Positions 12,526 through 25,800 of a stretch of DNA of 64,000 nt are shown one piece after another. A model generated the notes under the pieces. The model ran no database searches and was not told where the DNA came from. It saw nothing but the letters and a program-made list of their open reading frames with translations. The DNA is from Tolypeutes matacus (taxonomy: Eukaryota > Chordata > Mammalia > Cingulata > Chlamyphoridae), in NCBI GenBank assembly GCA_026826555.1, contig JAKSZT010054335.1, positions 10,350,936-10,414,935 of the forward strand. Direction: 5' to 3'. Positions within the stretch are counted from its first letter, which is position 1; the number at the start of each line of letters is the position of its first letter. The translations under genes were made by a program, and so were the position numbers.

Positions 12526-13300
12526 GGGCGGGCTGGGCGGGCTGGGAGGGCTCGGAGCGGTCAGCCGGAGAGCGCGCACGGCCCGTCCCCGCGCCGGAAG
12601 CGGGAGGCAGCCCCGGGAGGGACCAGCGGCTGCGCCCGCGTCCGCGGAGACCCCAGGAGCCGGGGCCGGCCCAGGAGGATGGCAGCGGCGCAGGCCGGGC
12701 GGGAGCTGCGGCCGAGGAGGCAACGCGCTCCCGGCGGTGGGCTCCGCGCTCGCGTGGGTGGCGCTGAGACGCGAGCCCCGCAGCGCCCGCCCCGGCCGCG
12801 GCCCCTGCGCTCGGAGCCCGTCCTCCCCGCGCGCCCCCGGGCTCCGGCCTCCCGGGAGGCCAATCGTGGGTCTCGGGAGGAGGCCCCGCGCCCGGGGTTG
12901 GGTCGCGCTTTCTGCCAATCAGCTCCGGGCACCGAGGCGGGGAGCCCGCGGGGAGGGGAGGGCCGGGGAGGGAGCGAGCCGGCGCGCTCGCGCCGGGGGT
13001 GGCACTTCTCGCCGGAGGCCTCACGCCCGCGGGGAGCGGGAGATGCGGGGCGCGGCGGTTCAGGGGAAACCAGGGCGTTGGGGAGGGGCTCCGGGCCCCT
13101 TTGCCCAGGAAGGCGGCCGGGCCTGAGAGCGCAGCTGGGGCCGCGCGCACCCCCTCCCGCCGCCCTTCTCGTCGGGTGCTGTCCTCAGGATGGGGCTTTT
13201 AATAAGACCAGAGCTTACGGGCTGAAAGCGAAAGGGGGCTTCGGGGAGGCGTGAGAGCGCGGCCTGGCCCGCAGCGCGAGGCGCGCACCCGAGAATGCGC
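12526..13300 (-). promoter_or_regulatory. FREM2: FREM2 5' UTR and CpG-island promoter
   Basis: This stretch is extremely GC- and CpG-rich and continuous with the CpG-rich 5' half of exon 1; the whole island runs from roughly 9.6 to 13.3 kb. I see no TATA box at a suitable distance. Two CCAAT pentamers on the plus strand (12860-12864 and 12915-12919) read as ATTGG in the direction of FREM2, 55 bp apart, a usual arrangement for NF-Y in TATA-less promoters. Transcription probably starts somewhere between about 12600 and 12830; this cannot be fixed from sequence alone. The frame upstream of the ATG is open without a stop for 131 codons, which reflects the base composition. Confidence 0.7.
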
Positions 13301-16290
13301 TGGGGGGAGCCGGCCCCCGCCCCCCAGGCCGCCGCAGTCGGAAGCTGCCCCTGAGGCTCTCCTGTGCCCCTCGCAGCGCTTGGAGCAAGGGCAGACGAAG
13401 CCCACCTGTGGGCAGCGCGTCTCCTCGCCAGCAGGTGAACTGATCGTTACGGAGGGCGAGGGAAGGTGGAGCAGATCTCTTGTCCCCCTGGCGGTGGAGC
13501 GTTTCTTTGGGGTGCAGGCTCCCTTTCTGGAAGGTTTTCTCCCTGCCCCGACCCCGGCACGCATAACGAAAACGCAACCGTTTTCAAATTGTCTTCTTGA
13601 GCAGACTTGCTTGCCCCAGTGCTTTGGGGGCAAGGTCTTTCCAGCAATTCGCAGCTGGTTATTAACCTGGATATCGGATTGGAATAATAGTCATCTGCCC
13701 TTGCCCGGCTCAACGATATTTTGGGTTTGGGAAAGAGAGAAGACCAAGAAAGTCTTCTGTCCTTTTTAAGTTCAGTCCTAACTGAAGCTGTAAAACGCAG
13801 AGGTGGGTAAATTCCACGAAGAAGCTTGGCCTGAAGCCTTTCAGGTTTTCACTCCGAGGACACCTTGACATCCCTGAAAGAGGCCAAGGCACTGCTCAGC
13901 ATAACTGGGGGATTCAGAGCCCATGCCAGGAAGCCCCCTGGGCAGGGTCTCTCCCTAGGACCCAGAGACAGAAAGTTCTGAATTTTTTCAAAAAGAAACT
14001 AGAGCAAGATTAATTTAAAGGGAGCCACCCAGCCACCCAGACAAAACATGTACTCAACTAAGGATTAACCCAGCTCATTCTAGTGCTCTGCAAATGTTGG
14101 GGAGCTTTAAGCTCCCCCTTAAAGCTGGTTGACATATTTACTACAAACTGAACATCCAGGGCTGTGGCCAGGATTTCCAATATATAAGAAATCCCCATCA
14201 ACTTTTCACCAATGGGCAATTCTCTTGGGCATTACTATTTTAGGACTTACTGTGATTTTTTTATGGCATACAGAATTCAAATTTGCAGACACAGGCATAT
14301 TCTGTTACTTCCTGTTGACAAATAAATAGGAAGACGCTAAGTGAAATAGAAAACCAGTTTCAGAAAATGATACTTCAAGTTCTGGTTGAGTGTTTTAATT
14401 GAAAATGCCACTGGAAGCTCAATGGCCCAGGCGCCCTGACCCCCGAATGTCCAGCCCAGACCAGTCCAACCAGAACCCAGGGCCTCCAAGGGGCGCCAGT
14501 GCTTGCCTTGGACCCTTTGAAGTCCACCTCTGCTTTACTTGTCACAGTGATAAGATCAGCATCTTAAGTATGGCAACACACCTGAAGGGCAGGGCTCAAT
14601 GTTTGTTTCGTGGGAAGACCAATTTACCCACATTTACTTTTAAGTAGCCTAAGGAAATCAATAAACGGTAATCTTTTTGGCTTTTTAATTTAGTCTGCCT
14701 TCATTGAAGTGATGAAATGGTTCTTAGGAATTTGCGGGAGGCATATATTTTTAGTATTTGATTTTTTTTTAATCGGTAAGATGTAATGCATACTATTATT
14801 TGCTTAAATATATTTTGCATTGATGATCATTGATAAAATAGTGAAATATTAATTCCTTGCTTGAGAGCAAGTAACGTTGGTGATGACCTCTTTTTAAGGT
14901 AAATAGCTCAGTGTTAAAAGATCTCAATATTGAAATTAGCAAGGAACTATTATTTCATAGCCAACATTCTCAATCAAAACAAAAGTGGGTCTATAACAGG
15001 TACAGTAAGTTAGTGCCATTATTTTAAAAATCTGAGCTTAGCTTTCTTAGTTTCTCACTTTCTTAAGTCTTATAATAGCTCCTGTAAACAGTCAGGGCAA
15101 AATATCCTTTAAAGTAAATTCTTAAGTTTGTTTCAGATTTTAACAAATCCCAAAACTTCTCAAGTCAACTCAATCAAAATTAAAATTATTGACTGTTAAA
15201 ACACAAATGACTTCTGACCTGAGGTTAAGCACCAGAGAATGTGTTTCCTTAGATAAATGACTTTCACAAAAAAGCCATACAATGAATTTAAGATGCAGGC
15301 AGGATATTCGGGTAGAAATTGGGCCTCTAAAACCAGGCCGGAGCAAAAGACCCAGCTCTGGTTAATTGGAATGTTCCATTTAACATTACAGAGTTCTTTT
15401 TGCTGTCCTTCTACTCTGTTGGAATTTAAAGCTCCAACAGAGACGCCTCGCAGCACTTAAAACTTCTCACACATAATTCCGAGCTTCCAGCTGGGTGGTT
15501 ACTAGCTCTCAGCTGAGCTCCACTCTTCAGGAGCTGTAGACCACAGCTTGTCCGTGAACACCAAACTCGCGGGTCTCGGAGCAGAGCTGACGCCATGAAG
15601 GACGAACAGCCCTGGCCAGGGGAACTGACAGCCGCGTCTCCTCATCTGTAAAACAAGGGACCCCAGCTTCGTGGCACAGCCCCCGGCTTCCAAAGTTGCA
15701 CCCGTGCCAGAAGGCCGTGTTTAGGGCTGACGCCCCGCGTCCTGTGCTCACGGGCTCTAGTTCTCCCTCTTGCCAGGACAGGTTTTATTAATCACAACGT
15801 GTCACTGCTGCCGGCAGGAAAGCCCAGAACGCAGAGCTCATGCGGAACGTTTGCATTCATTGACGTGGCTGTGTAAGTGCAGCCTCTCTTGGTAGCTATC
15901 TTTTTTTTAATAACTAAAAGAAAATTAAAATTAAAATCTAACAATATATAACAAAATTAAAATTCATTAGGAGCTTAGGAGAATTTGCACGTTGCATCTG
16001 TCATGAGGCTGAGAGACACCCAGACTGTCCAGATAAGGCTGTGCTCAGGTAATGCCTGTTCCGGGGAAGGAGCACGGGCTTTCCCGCTGCTCGACTGGAC
16101 TCAGGACAGGCCACTAAACTTCTTCCTTTATACAAGTGTGATTGGGGGGGAGGTGGGGAAGATGAACGTATCGTCCTAACTACCCCCTAAACTTACTGGA
16201 AAGATGAAATAATAAAATTCATCTATGCAAAAGGTCATTTCTTCTTGATATACTCAAAGTGGAAATGAAGAGAAATGGTCTTTGTTTTTA
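13301..16290. other. intergenic flank upstream of FREM2, no gene seen
   Basis: GC content falls steadily from the CpG island to AT-rich sequence after about 14 kb. A weak MIR-like core (ctcctcatctgtaaaacaag) sits at 15638-15657, within a more GC-rich patch at 15500-15780. I see no coding exon or RNA gene. Confidence 0.6.
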
Positions 16291-16293
16291 AAT

Positions 16294-16388
16294 GCTCTTC
16301 CCTCTCCCTCCCTCTCTCTCTCGCTCTCTCTCTCTCTCGATATATATATATATGCCTATATGTATACATATATACACATATATATATT
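16294..16388. repeat. compound (CT)n-(TA)n microsatellite
   Basis: A ccctctccctccctct run passes into ctctctctct and then into tatatatata with interspersed cata and gtat steps. It is a simple-sequence array of about 95 bp. It produces a short spurious ORF. Confidence 0.9.
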
Positions 16389-16399
16389 CCAAATTTTTA

Positions 16400-18255
16400 C
16401 TAAGTAAAGATGAGAAACTCTTCATTTCTTTTTTGTTCTCATCTTATTTCCTGGACTTGTTTCTTAATAGCTTATTAATGAAACACTGGAATGCTGGACT
16501 ATAATACCTAATAAAATATGTTAATTACATCTATTAATTGCTCTATTAGTTTTCTCTCTTGCCTACATTTCCAGCTTTCTAGTCGCTTCCCCCTTGACTA
16601 AAATCTTGCTTAGGTTTTCCTATTCTCTAGAAAAACAACCTCCTTCAGCACTGATACCCCTCTGAACTGCGCACACGTCTCTCTCTTTCCTATCAACCTT
16701 CCAGAATCATCTCTGACTCAGGCTCATCCTCTACCAGGAGCTGTCGAGTTAGGGTGACTCCACCTCGCATCAGCTCCCAAGCTCTCTTTCCACTCCTGTC
16801 TGTTATCCAATATTTTTCATCCACTTTCTTCAACTACCAGCTGCATTACTGTTGTTCCTGTCATCCTCCACGAAGCTCTAGGTAAAACCAAAGTCCAGCT
16901 TTTATGGGAGCGTTTGGCTAGAATTGTTCTGGCTTCCCCTGGCCCGTCAAATTACCCGCATGCTCTTCCCTTTATATCCTGTTCCGAGCCTCAGGCTGTT
17001 GGGGCACTGGACGGCTGCCTTGCCCGAGACCTTCGCTCCTCGCACGTGCTTTCTCTCCTCTAGGAGCTCCCCTGCCCCTCTGCGGGCAGAGGTCTCCCCG
17101 TCCAGGGGTCAGAACCCTTCAGAAGCCGCAGGGCGGTGGGCGCCTCGGCGGTCCTCGATGCCAGCGTCCTCGTTTCCTGGGTGAGGAAACCAAAGGCACC
17201 AAGGCGTGGAGACATGGAGTGGAGGCGGAGGAGAAGCCCGAGCTCTCCTCAGAGCCGGGTTCTGCTTCCTGCTGTGTGCCCGAGTCCGCCTTGGGGGCGC
17301 AGCCAGCTCCTGCTCCCCTTTGGCTCTCTTCACACCCCTCCCCCCGCGTGGACCTCCTGCACGCTGCGCTGCCGGCCCTCGTGCTCTCGTGCCCTCTGCT
17401 GTTTTCAAAGCATCTTGAGCGCACGGCCTGCATCTTGCTCATCTTTTGTCTCCATAAAGGCCTTAATAAATACTCGTTACGTTAATTAAATTAGATAGCA
17501 TTTTATTTTTTCCCAAGCATTTTCACCTGAATCGTTCGGATTTTGCAACAGCTTTGCCAAGTAGCCAGGTGTATTATTCCGTTCTCTGAGCAGCAAGCAA
17601 CAGAAACTGACTCTGGCTGAAGGAAGCAAAAAGGGAAGAAGATATGTTGGATGGTTTCCAGGACATCCGGGAAGGCTGTAGAATGAGGCTCAGGGAAAAG
17701 CCTCGGCAACCAGAAGCAGCGTCCTGCCCTGGGAGCGCCTGGAGGAGACACCCTGCGGCCACCCCAGCCCACGACCAGCTCTGGTGGGAGGCAGCCCAGG
17801 AGCCACGGCCTCTGCCGCTCTGGCACACGGGCCGCCGCAGCCATCGGCAAACTCAGACGTCCGGCAGGACCTGACCTGCCAAGCTTAAGCCACAGGCCCT
17901 GTCCTGGCGGCCAAGGGCCCCTGGGAAAAGGGCGTCTCTCGTGTCCGCCTCCTGGTGCCGGGCGGATCCCCTAGAGGGCCACATGCCATGGAGCCAAGCA
18001 CAAGCCCATCAGAGCAGGCGAGTGTCAGGCCCCATTTTGGATTGAGAAAGCAGACTGAGAACGGCAATTGTCCCCTCAAGGCTACCAATATTGACAAAAC
18101 AGGACTAGAATTCAAGCCAACTACTACCGCTTCATTTGTTTTTTTATTTTTTGAGCCCACAATTTTCTGTGTGTTGCTTTTGAGAACATTTGACAAAATC
18201 TTCCTACTTTGTTTTTCCCCACGAAAGTGCTGCCAGGTGTGCAGGGAGGAGGGGT
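16400..18255. other. intergenic, degraded repeats, no gene seen
   Basis: The segment includes a GC-rich patch (16930-17410) and an AATAAA-containing 3' end near 17460 that resembles the tail of an L2-type relic (gtctccataaaggccttaataaatact). The part at 17540-17880 looks like a further ancient interspersed repeat that I cannot name. No convincing coding sequence was found. Confidence 0.45.
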
Positions 18256-18260
18256 TTCCG

Positions 18261-18505
18261 CAAGTAGGGAGGGTGGTCTGCAGGTAGGGGAGGTGGACCG
18301 CAGGTAGGGGAGGTGGACCGCAGGTAGGGGAGGTGGAATGTAGGTAGGGGAGGTGGACCGCAGGTAGGGGAGGTGGAATGTAGGTAGGGGAGGTGGACCG
18401 CAGGTAGGGGAGGTGGTCCGCAGGTAGGGGGAGGTAGTCTGCAGGTAGGAGAGGTAGACCACAGGTAGGGGAAGTAGTCTGTGTAGGGGAGGTAGTCTGC
18501 AGGTC
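18261..18505. repeat. 20-bp minisatellite, about 12 copies
   Basis: The unit is caggtaggggaggtggaccg, with variants ending gaatg, gtccg and gtctg. Units are phased at 20 bp for most of the array. The right part is more diverged, with one 21-bp and one shortened unit. The G-rich strand is plus. The 112-residue minus-strand ORF across it (rich in Pro, Ser, Thr, Tyr and Leu) is translated repeat. Confidence 0.92.
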
Positions 18506-18720
18506 AGATCTAATGGAAGCCCCTCTGAAGCAGACTGTCCCCTATCTATGACTCACATGAATTAAGTTTGTAAAACAGTGTATTCTGAGAGAAACACTTG
18601 GATTAAATTAAAGCTAGAAGATCTAATTCAAACATGAGAGTAGTGGAGCAAACAGTTTTACGGGGAAGAAAAGCGTATTTGAATAGCTTCAAAAGGGCCA
18701 TGACAAATTGGGATGGTGAC

Positions 18721-19119
18721 GTGCACGTGTCATCTTGGCTGGGTTATGCTGTCCAGTTTGGTCAAGCAAGCTCTGGCCTGATTATTACTGAGGATATTTT
18801 GTAGATGGATTTGCATCTATGGTCAGCATATTGTATCTACAATCCTCAAAGGGGATTGCCTCAGCAATGAGGGAGTTTCCTCATCTAGTCGGTTGGAGGT
18901 CTTAGAGAATTCCAGAACTCAGGGAGAAGTTCTGACTCTTATTTCAGCCAGAACCTTCTCCTGGGGAATTCAACATCACCTTCAGGCTTGTGACCTGCCC
19001 TATAGAATTCTGACCTAGCAATCCCCAGAGCCAAGCAAACCAATTCCTATCATCTTGCTCTCTCTTTTTATATACATCCTGTCGGTTTTGTTTCTTTGGA
19101 GAACCCTGACTAATACACA
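18721..19119 (-). mobile_element. ERVL-type (MLT2-like) LTR relic
   Basis: Read on the minus strand it starts TGTGTATTAGTCAGGGTTCT, the conserved 5' end of the MLT2/ERVL group of ancient mammalian LTRs. On the plus strand the block ends in the matching gaaccctgactaatacaca, and the distal part (cttggctgggttatgctgtc) resembles the 3' part of the same LTR group. It is diverged and contains no coding sequence. The left boundary is approximate and the subfamily is from memory. Confidence 0.6.
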
Positions 19120-21848
19120 ATTTACTTTGGGGAATTTTTATTTAAGATTAGTCAGTTCTTGAGAATGAGTGAATTCAAATATTATTTCACCGGGAGGTCA
19201 TTGAAAATTTCACAAAATTCATCTTTTTTTTTTTTTTTAATTTGTGAGTTAATCCATAGGTGCCATTTTTCAGTAATTTCCCAGCCCCAGCCTGGAAAGA
19301 AACCTGCCATATTTATGCCTGTACCTGCCTATGATCTGAAGTGGGGATCCCAAACTGCTTTGGGGAGACTCAGCCTCATTCCCATGACAGCTGGCAACTG
19401 CCTCGTGTTTCTATAGATTCTCTTCTCTGACCTGAAATGCTTCTATCGACCTTCTCTCGCACGTGGCATCTTTTCAGCATTTGAGGTCAGCCATTACTGT
19501 CCCCACTATGTTTTCTTTTCTGCAGACTAAATATTTCCACTTTGTCTGACGATTCCTTGCAAAGTGATTCCCGGACGCGTCACCGTTCCATTTGCTGTTT
19601 TTCAGCATCTCTTGGCAATTGGGCATGTGGAGGTCAGCACAGTGCCCTCCCTGAGCTCGTGAGCTGGGGTTGAACCCGGCTAGTGGGGTTTTCCATGCCG
19701 AGCCCTGTCTGCCAGCCCTGGGCTGTGGTCATTGGCGGTTGAAAGGTGTCCCAGCTGTCCCATTGTCAAACAGCTGAAGGAGGCAACTGGGCAAGATCAC
19801 CACCTTCCTTTTCACCTCTTAAATTATCAATAAAACAACAGCAGGCAAAATTAATAAGGAAAAGAAAAATAATGAAGATAAGAATGCTGGCTCAATTACA
19901 GAGGGTGTTTACACCATGCTTGTTGGAAAGGAATTAACTTGTTATCAAGGTCATGGTTAGTTCCCAGTGGCAAGAGAATATTTTTATTCCTTTGAGACAG
20001 TTATTCCAATTTCAAGAATCCATCCTATGGAATTGATTCAAAGGTGAAATGAGTATTATAGAAATAAAGATGATTATGGGAAAATTATTGATAAAAGAAG
20101 AAAGTCACAAAGAAAAACTGTTTAAAAGAAAATGGAAAGATAAATTAAATTTTAATATATTGACTAATTATGTTGGTATGCATATGTTTAAAATAATAAT
20201 TACCATGATGAAAATCCATCATATTAGGTATAGATTTCATATATTATTGCAATATACGAAACATGTGGACAAGAGCTGTAGGGCTGTGCGAGAAGGAAGA
20301 CCATTCTGGGCCTATGCTGTGGGTTTTGAGGGTGGCTTTTCTGCTTAGCTGTCACGTTTGTTCACTTGAAAGCAAAAGCAATTTTTGAAGTAGTTTTATT
20401 TAGACTTGTCTTAAACGCTACACCAAATTCTCTTGAAAGGGGAGCTGAAGCCGCTCTTGAACGTGTTCAGCAGCTGAGTCTACCTGTGGCTGCGTCAGAT
20501 GGACAGTGATCTTGCTATAAATTGTAATTCTTTCCCTCCCTTCTCTTCAGACACCAGCTGCCGCCACAGCAGCCACTGTTTTAGCAAAGTCTGCGCATCG
20601 TGCTCTGTCAAAGCGCTAGACCTTCACCTTTGCCGCCGGAAACAGGTATGCGACCTTCTGATTATAAATAGCGGATCGGCAGCTTCTGCCACAGTTGCCA
20701 GCTCTCTCATGGTGGGACACATCGTGAGTGACTTGCAGTGAAACATGGTAGATACGCCAATTCGCAACGACTCATAACCAATGGTGGTGATTACATCTAG
20801 TCAAGAAATATGTTCATATATTGAGGTTTTTCAATAAAAAGCAAACTCAAAATAATGTTAGATTTATTGGGCTTAAAAATCCCAGAGGATATGAATTATA
20901 TGGCACACTATCCTCTACATAGAGTGATGTTGGGAAATCTGGGGTGACTGCGCGATAAAAACCCTAAATGTTGGGTGATGTATATTGGTGATGGTAGAAC
21001 AATGTTGTGAATGTGATCAAAACAATGGAATTGTGCGCATGAAAGGAGCTAAAATGGGAAATGTTGAGTTGTGCATACGACTTAGCTTACCAAAGGCTGC
21101 CAGTGTAGAGTGCCACGCTCCTGCTACCGATTTCTCTCTCTCTGTTTTTCTGCAGCGGTAGGCGATCGCTCACATGGCAGGATGTTTCTGTGTGTTTCTG
21201 CTCCCGGATCTCAGTTTATATCAGTCCCAGCAAGAGGGTGCAGACCCACCCTGGGTCACACCTCCTGGACGTGGTCCAGTCGAAGGCTCCATGCCCACAG
21301 AGCCTTGCTCTGTTCTGCTTGTCACTCTCTTGCCCACCTCTATTTCGTCTGTGCTGCTAAAGTCAGGTCGACGATCCCTTGATGCCTCATGGTCAGCTCA
21401 AACTCCGCGCGTCCCACATGGAACACATCATTTCTTCCCACATGCTGGTGTCAGTGGTTCCGCTCAGTTCATTGGGAATCTGTTTCCACTATCCCGGCTG
21501 GAAGCCATGGGCTTGCATTTGAGTCTTCCCTCTTCTTCGGTTCCTCCACTTCTGTCTGTTCTAGCCCAGTGCCTTGCACATAGTGAGCGCTCAAAAACGG
21601 TACCTTCAAAACCGTGTTAGGGACACACCCTCAGGTCCAAATGTCCTAGCCTTGCCTTTCTCCCTATTCCCGCAGCCACTCCTGCCATCCCACCTGACAA
21701 CCTGTTTTCAATACTGTGGACGAAAGCAAGCACTTGTTAAAGAAACATGTTCACCTAAAACAGGTTTCCTGGAGCTGCTTCTGCTGGTTGCAGTCAGAGC
21801 TACAGTCGGAATCGACAGCATCGGCTCGTCCTAAAAGGCAGTGCTGGG

Positions 21849-21940
21849 CCCTAAGCCCCCTGCCCCTCCCCACGCGCCTGTGGCCCTAAGCCCCCGGCCC
21901 TCCCCACACACCCGTGGCCCTAAGTCCCCGGCCCTTCTCC
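21849..21940. repeat. 34-bp short tandem repeat, about 2.7 copies
   Basis: Three successive blocks begin ccctaag(c/t)cccc and continue through ggccct(t)ccccac to a cccgtgg or cctgtgg end. The third copy is truncated. The array is C-rich on the plus strand. Confidence 0.8.
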
Positions 21941-22639
21941 ATCTTGAACTCCTTTGCACACAGAGGAATATCTGTGGTAACATATCTTGAGAAAGCTAAG
22001 TTGAACCGAAACTCAGGTTTTTCAATTACAAACCTAATTACACATTTTAATTATACGTAAAAATTAAAGAACACACTTTACAGCTATACATTTAAGTCTT
22101 GCTGATTAGTTAATTCACTACATGTTTTAACTTGTACTGCTTCTTAGACTACTGGAGTATGGATTTTTGGAAGGGACAGCCTGAAATATATATACTTTTT
22201 ACTCAAAATCTCAGGATATTTGCATTCTATTTTAAAACTTGCTTTTAAAAATAATGGAACATATTGGTCCATATCACAGGTCCATGAAGATAGCTGTGGT
22301 CCATGAGAAACTCCTTTTAGTTTTAATAGTCAAAGAAATTGAGAGTCAGAAATGGAGTAATTCCCCTAAGGTTACACAAAAAGATGGCTGTAAAGCTAGA
22401 AAAATAAAAGAAATGCAAAATAAATCCTTCTTTTGCTCAACTTTAGAAATCACTAAATAACTGAACCATTAGTAAACTATGCTATTGGATCATTTAGGAT
22501 TTTTAGAAACTTTATATTGTATGTTGTGAGGGTTTGACGTTCTTTTGTGAGTCCCGGAAAAGATCACGTTCTTGAACTAATCCATTGCTCCGGTTCTGTG
22601 CTTTGACTATATCTCCAAGCCCCTCTGGCGCTGGGGTGT

Positions 22640-22830
22640 GGGTGTGGGTTCCAGAATGGATTTCCTGCTCTGAGTTCCAGGTATGCCCTTATGCCCTGAG
22701 ATTTTGTGGGATGTTTCCCAGGCCTCTGCCTCCTCAACTGTAAATGGGGCTGTGGAAGCAGAGCCTGCTTCACGGATTGCTGTGTGAGGCAGGGAGTGCA
22801 CAATTGCCCCATCCTCACTCACTGTAGTTA
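22640..22830 (+). mobile_element. MIR SINE relic
   Basis: The segment includes the MIR-like core cctcaactgtaaatggggct preceded by the ttcctgctctgag-type region and followed by a diverged 3' part. It is an old tRNA-derived SINE shared by mammals. Boundaries are approximate. Confidence 0.5.
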
Positions 22831-25800
22831 AGACTGCAGCTCGGTAGCATGGGGTGTGTGTTTCCAGCACTGTCCTCAGAACAGGGACGGGGCAGCTCAC
22901 ATAACATGAAATGAGTGATGGTTACGCGTGTCCAGACCCGTGCAATCCAATGTTGCAGATACACACAAAAAAGGGGTGAAAGCAAGTAGGAAGCATTAAG
23001 AGGTAACGGCAAGAGGCACAGATGTCTCCTTTCGGCCTAGCCAGCTCTTACTCGCGTGGCGCTGGCTTAGACAGCGTGGGTGGGAAAGAGGCGTGGGGCA
23101 TCGCCCTGGCCAGTTAGAGGGGATGTGGGGAGAGGTTGGAACTGAGCCGAGTCCGAGATGCACAGGGGCCAGGGAAGCTCCACATTCTAGCCCCCGACTC
23201 AGGTGCGGCTGTGCATTTGCCGCTTGGCTTGCCATTCGTGTCTCTCTCCCTGTCTCGGCTCCACGAGGCCCGTTTCTCCCGTGACCAGGCCCCGGCGATT
23301 GGCACATGGTGGGTGCTCACGAAACCCTCGTGGGAGAAGCGAGCAGCCGCCCACTGTGGCTCCGGCTATCACGGCGATTTTATTCTGGAAGATGGAAGCA
23401 GTTCCCCGGTGGTTTACGACTCCGCTGAGTCCTCCTTTTAAGTGTGGTGTGTAATACAGGAAAAAGGACTGTTGCCACGGAGCCACACAACAGCCTTGTG
23501 TGGTCTGAAAGGCTGCTCTGCACCTTTCCTGCCTTTGTGTCTTGTGGTGAGATTTGTCCCTTTCCTGAAAGTGCCACAGCTGAAGGAACTCGAATCTTCC
23601 GAAGCTGAGTGTGCGTAACTGGTGGTTGTACGCTTGTCGTTCTAATTTTGAAGTTTAAATACAATTTTCAACACATGTTAAAATAATTAATATGCATTTT
23701 AATATATTTCACTGACTGTCTTATGTTTATACATTATACTACAAATGACTCGATGGTTATGTAACTTTATATCACCAACCAGATTATGAGGACTGCATTC
23801 TTAGATGAATGCAGCTTCTTGGTCGTATTTTAAGTGTAAAAATAATGGTATAATAATAATGGATATAAACTTTATGTAAATAACATGATGTACAGTTTTT
23901 GTCAGTATTCATTTCAATCCTTCAGGTATAAATTATCTTTTTCATCTAGTAGATTAAAAATGTACACTGTTATCAGAAATGCTTGCTTAGCTACTTATCA
24001 TGTTTGAAACTGTGGAAACATCAACTCTGTGCTTGTCTCTAAAGGTCAATCGCCAGAGCATTTCCTCAGAAAGCAAAGCTGTAATTAGATGTTCATATAA
24101 GGTGTTTCCCAGATGATTGGAATGCATGAAAATCTGTTAAATCCCATTTTGAAGTGAAAATGCCTCAACAATTATTGTTTCTATGATGTTTGTATTTAGT
24201 TCAAAAGTGAATATTTAAACCTATATCCTTACAAATTTCAAGAAAAATGACATGTGCTTTTTGAGGCTAAATCCATCTACTTTAGGCAAATATGGGCACT
24301 AAGAAATGCTCATTCTTTGAGTAACTTAATGGGCCCAAAGACCTGCAATTCAACATGATGGAAGCTGGAGACTTTTGTCCCAATTTTTTCCCGACTGGCA
24401 TACACTAACGTACCTGGGTACCCGCCCACCTGTACGGTGCTGCCTTCAGGGGAAGCATGGCTGTGATGTCACACCTGAGGCTGTTTCTTTGCTCTCTGCC
24501 TGGCATAGACCCCAGTGCTCAAGCTGAGTGTCCCTGCCTGCGTAGAGAGACTCGCTGTCGGTTCCCAGATGCCAGCGAGCATTTTTTCAGCTCTTTGCAC
24601 TGTTATTTTAAACTTTGGAGTAATAATTACAACATAGTAAATAAAGCGTGTGCTTGACCACTCAAATTCTAGACATGACCTTCTTTTAATTATGCAGCCA
24701 AACAAATATTTTTTGGCACGTTCGTACTTTCTCTTTCTAATACCTCGAGATTCCTGCACGTTGACGTCTGTCTGTCCGAGTGTTTGAGCAGCACTTTCCA
24801 GTGTGGGTGGGTGGTTTTGTCAAAATACAGAGTTAAGCTTGGTGAGTCTTAACTCAGTTTTATCCAGAAGCATTGCTCTTACGGGAAGGCTGGGCCGTGG
24901 CAGGAAGATGATCTTTTTACTAGGTCTGGTGCTCATGTCTCAGTCCTGTACGTGTGTGGCTTACCCCTTCATCAGGGAGGAATGACAAATAAACCACAGA
25001 GACAAAGCAGTGTGCGTCACTTCCCCAGGGGACCCCATCTCTTCTGTGGGGGGACTGGGCAGGATGCTTCCTAGCGAGGATGAGAATGCACCTGAGTCTT
25101 GAGGGGGATGCAGAGACGAGCCCTGAAGCCCATGCCCCGTGACTGACTCAGACGCGGTTTTGGCGGTCAGCTTGGCAGCGATCTGCTGAGCCTCTGCAGA
25201 AGTCCCTTCGAGCACGTTCTCTCTTTCCACCTGGTCAGCAGAGCTGCACCCACCCATGCTGATGCACGGCTGAAGCTTCTTTCACGCTACCCGGATTTTC
25301 CGCTTAGTCCCGCTGATGTTCTGTCTGGCCAGGTCTCCTGCTCTGAGCCCTAGTTTTGACAATGGCTTTCTTTTCACTTTCCCACCCCGTGTTAACAGAA
25401 AGCGCTCTGCCATTTGAGGAAAAATGTGTCCCACGGAGTCACTAGCATTTAGTATCTGTAGGTGCATTGTTTTATATTCTGAAAGAGATAAATTGTTGAC
25501 ATAATTCTTACTGGAGAGTCAAGTGCAAGTTTTTACTTTCAGGGTCCTCCTTCCTCACCTCAGTTTGGAATATTATTCAAAAAAGTCTGGCAAGAAACTC
25601 TTCTGTCAAACACTTCTCTCAGTGCACAAAGGTAAACTGATGCTATTTAACTGACCTTCCGCTTGGCTTCTTGCTCTAGCCCAGCAGTTCTCGAGTAAGG
25701 GTGGGCTGCTGCCCAGGGCATGTGGCAGAGTGTGGAGAACTTTCTTGTTCTCACGCCTCGGGGGAGGGTGCTACTGGCACCGAGAGGGCGGGCCCAGGAC

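Noticed and set aside
12526..12918. N-terminal extension of FREM2 to an upstream in-frame ATG
   Set aside because: The extension is Pro/Arg/Gly-rich, would bury the signal peptide about 160 residues inside the protein, and has no counterpart in FREM2 as I know it.
12146..13126. 326-codon plus-strand and 295-codon minus-strand frames around the FREM2 start
   Set aside because: Both are Arg/Pro/Gly/Ala-rich translations of a CpG island, overlap each other and have no recognisable domain.
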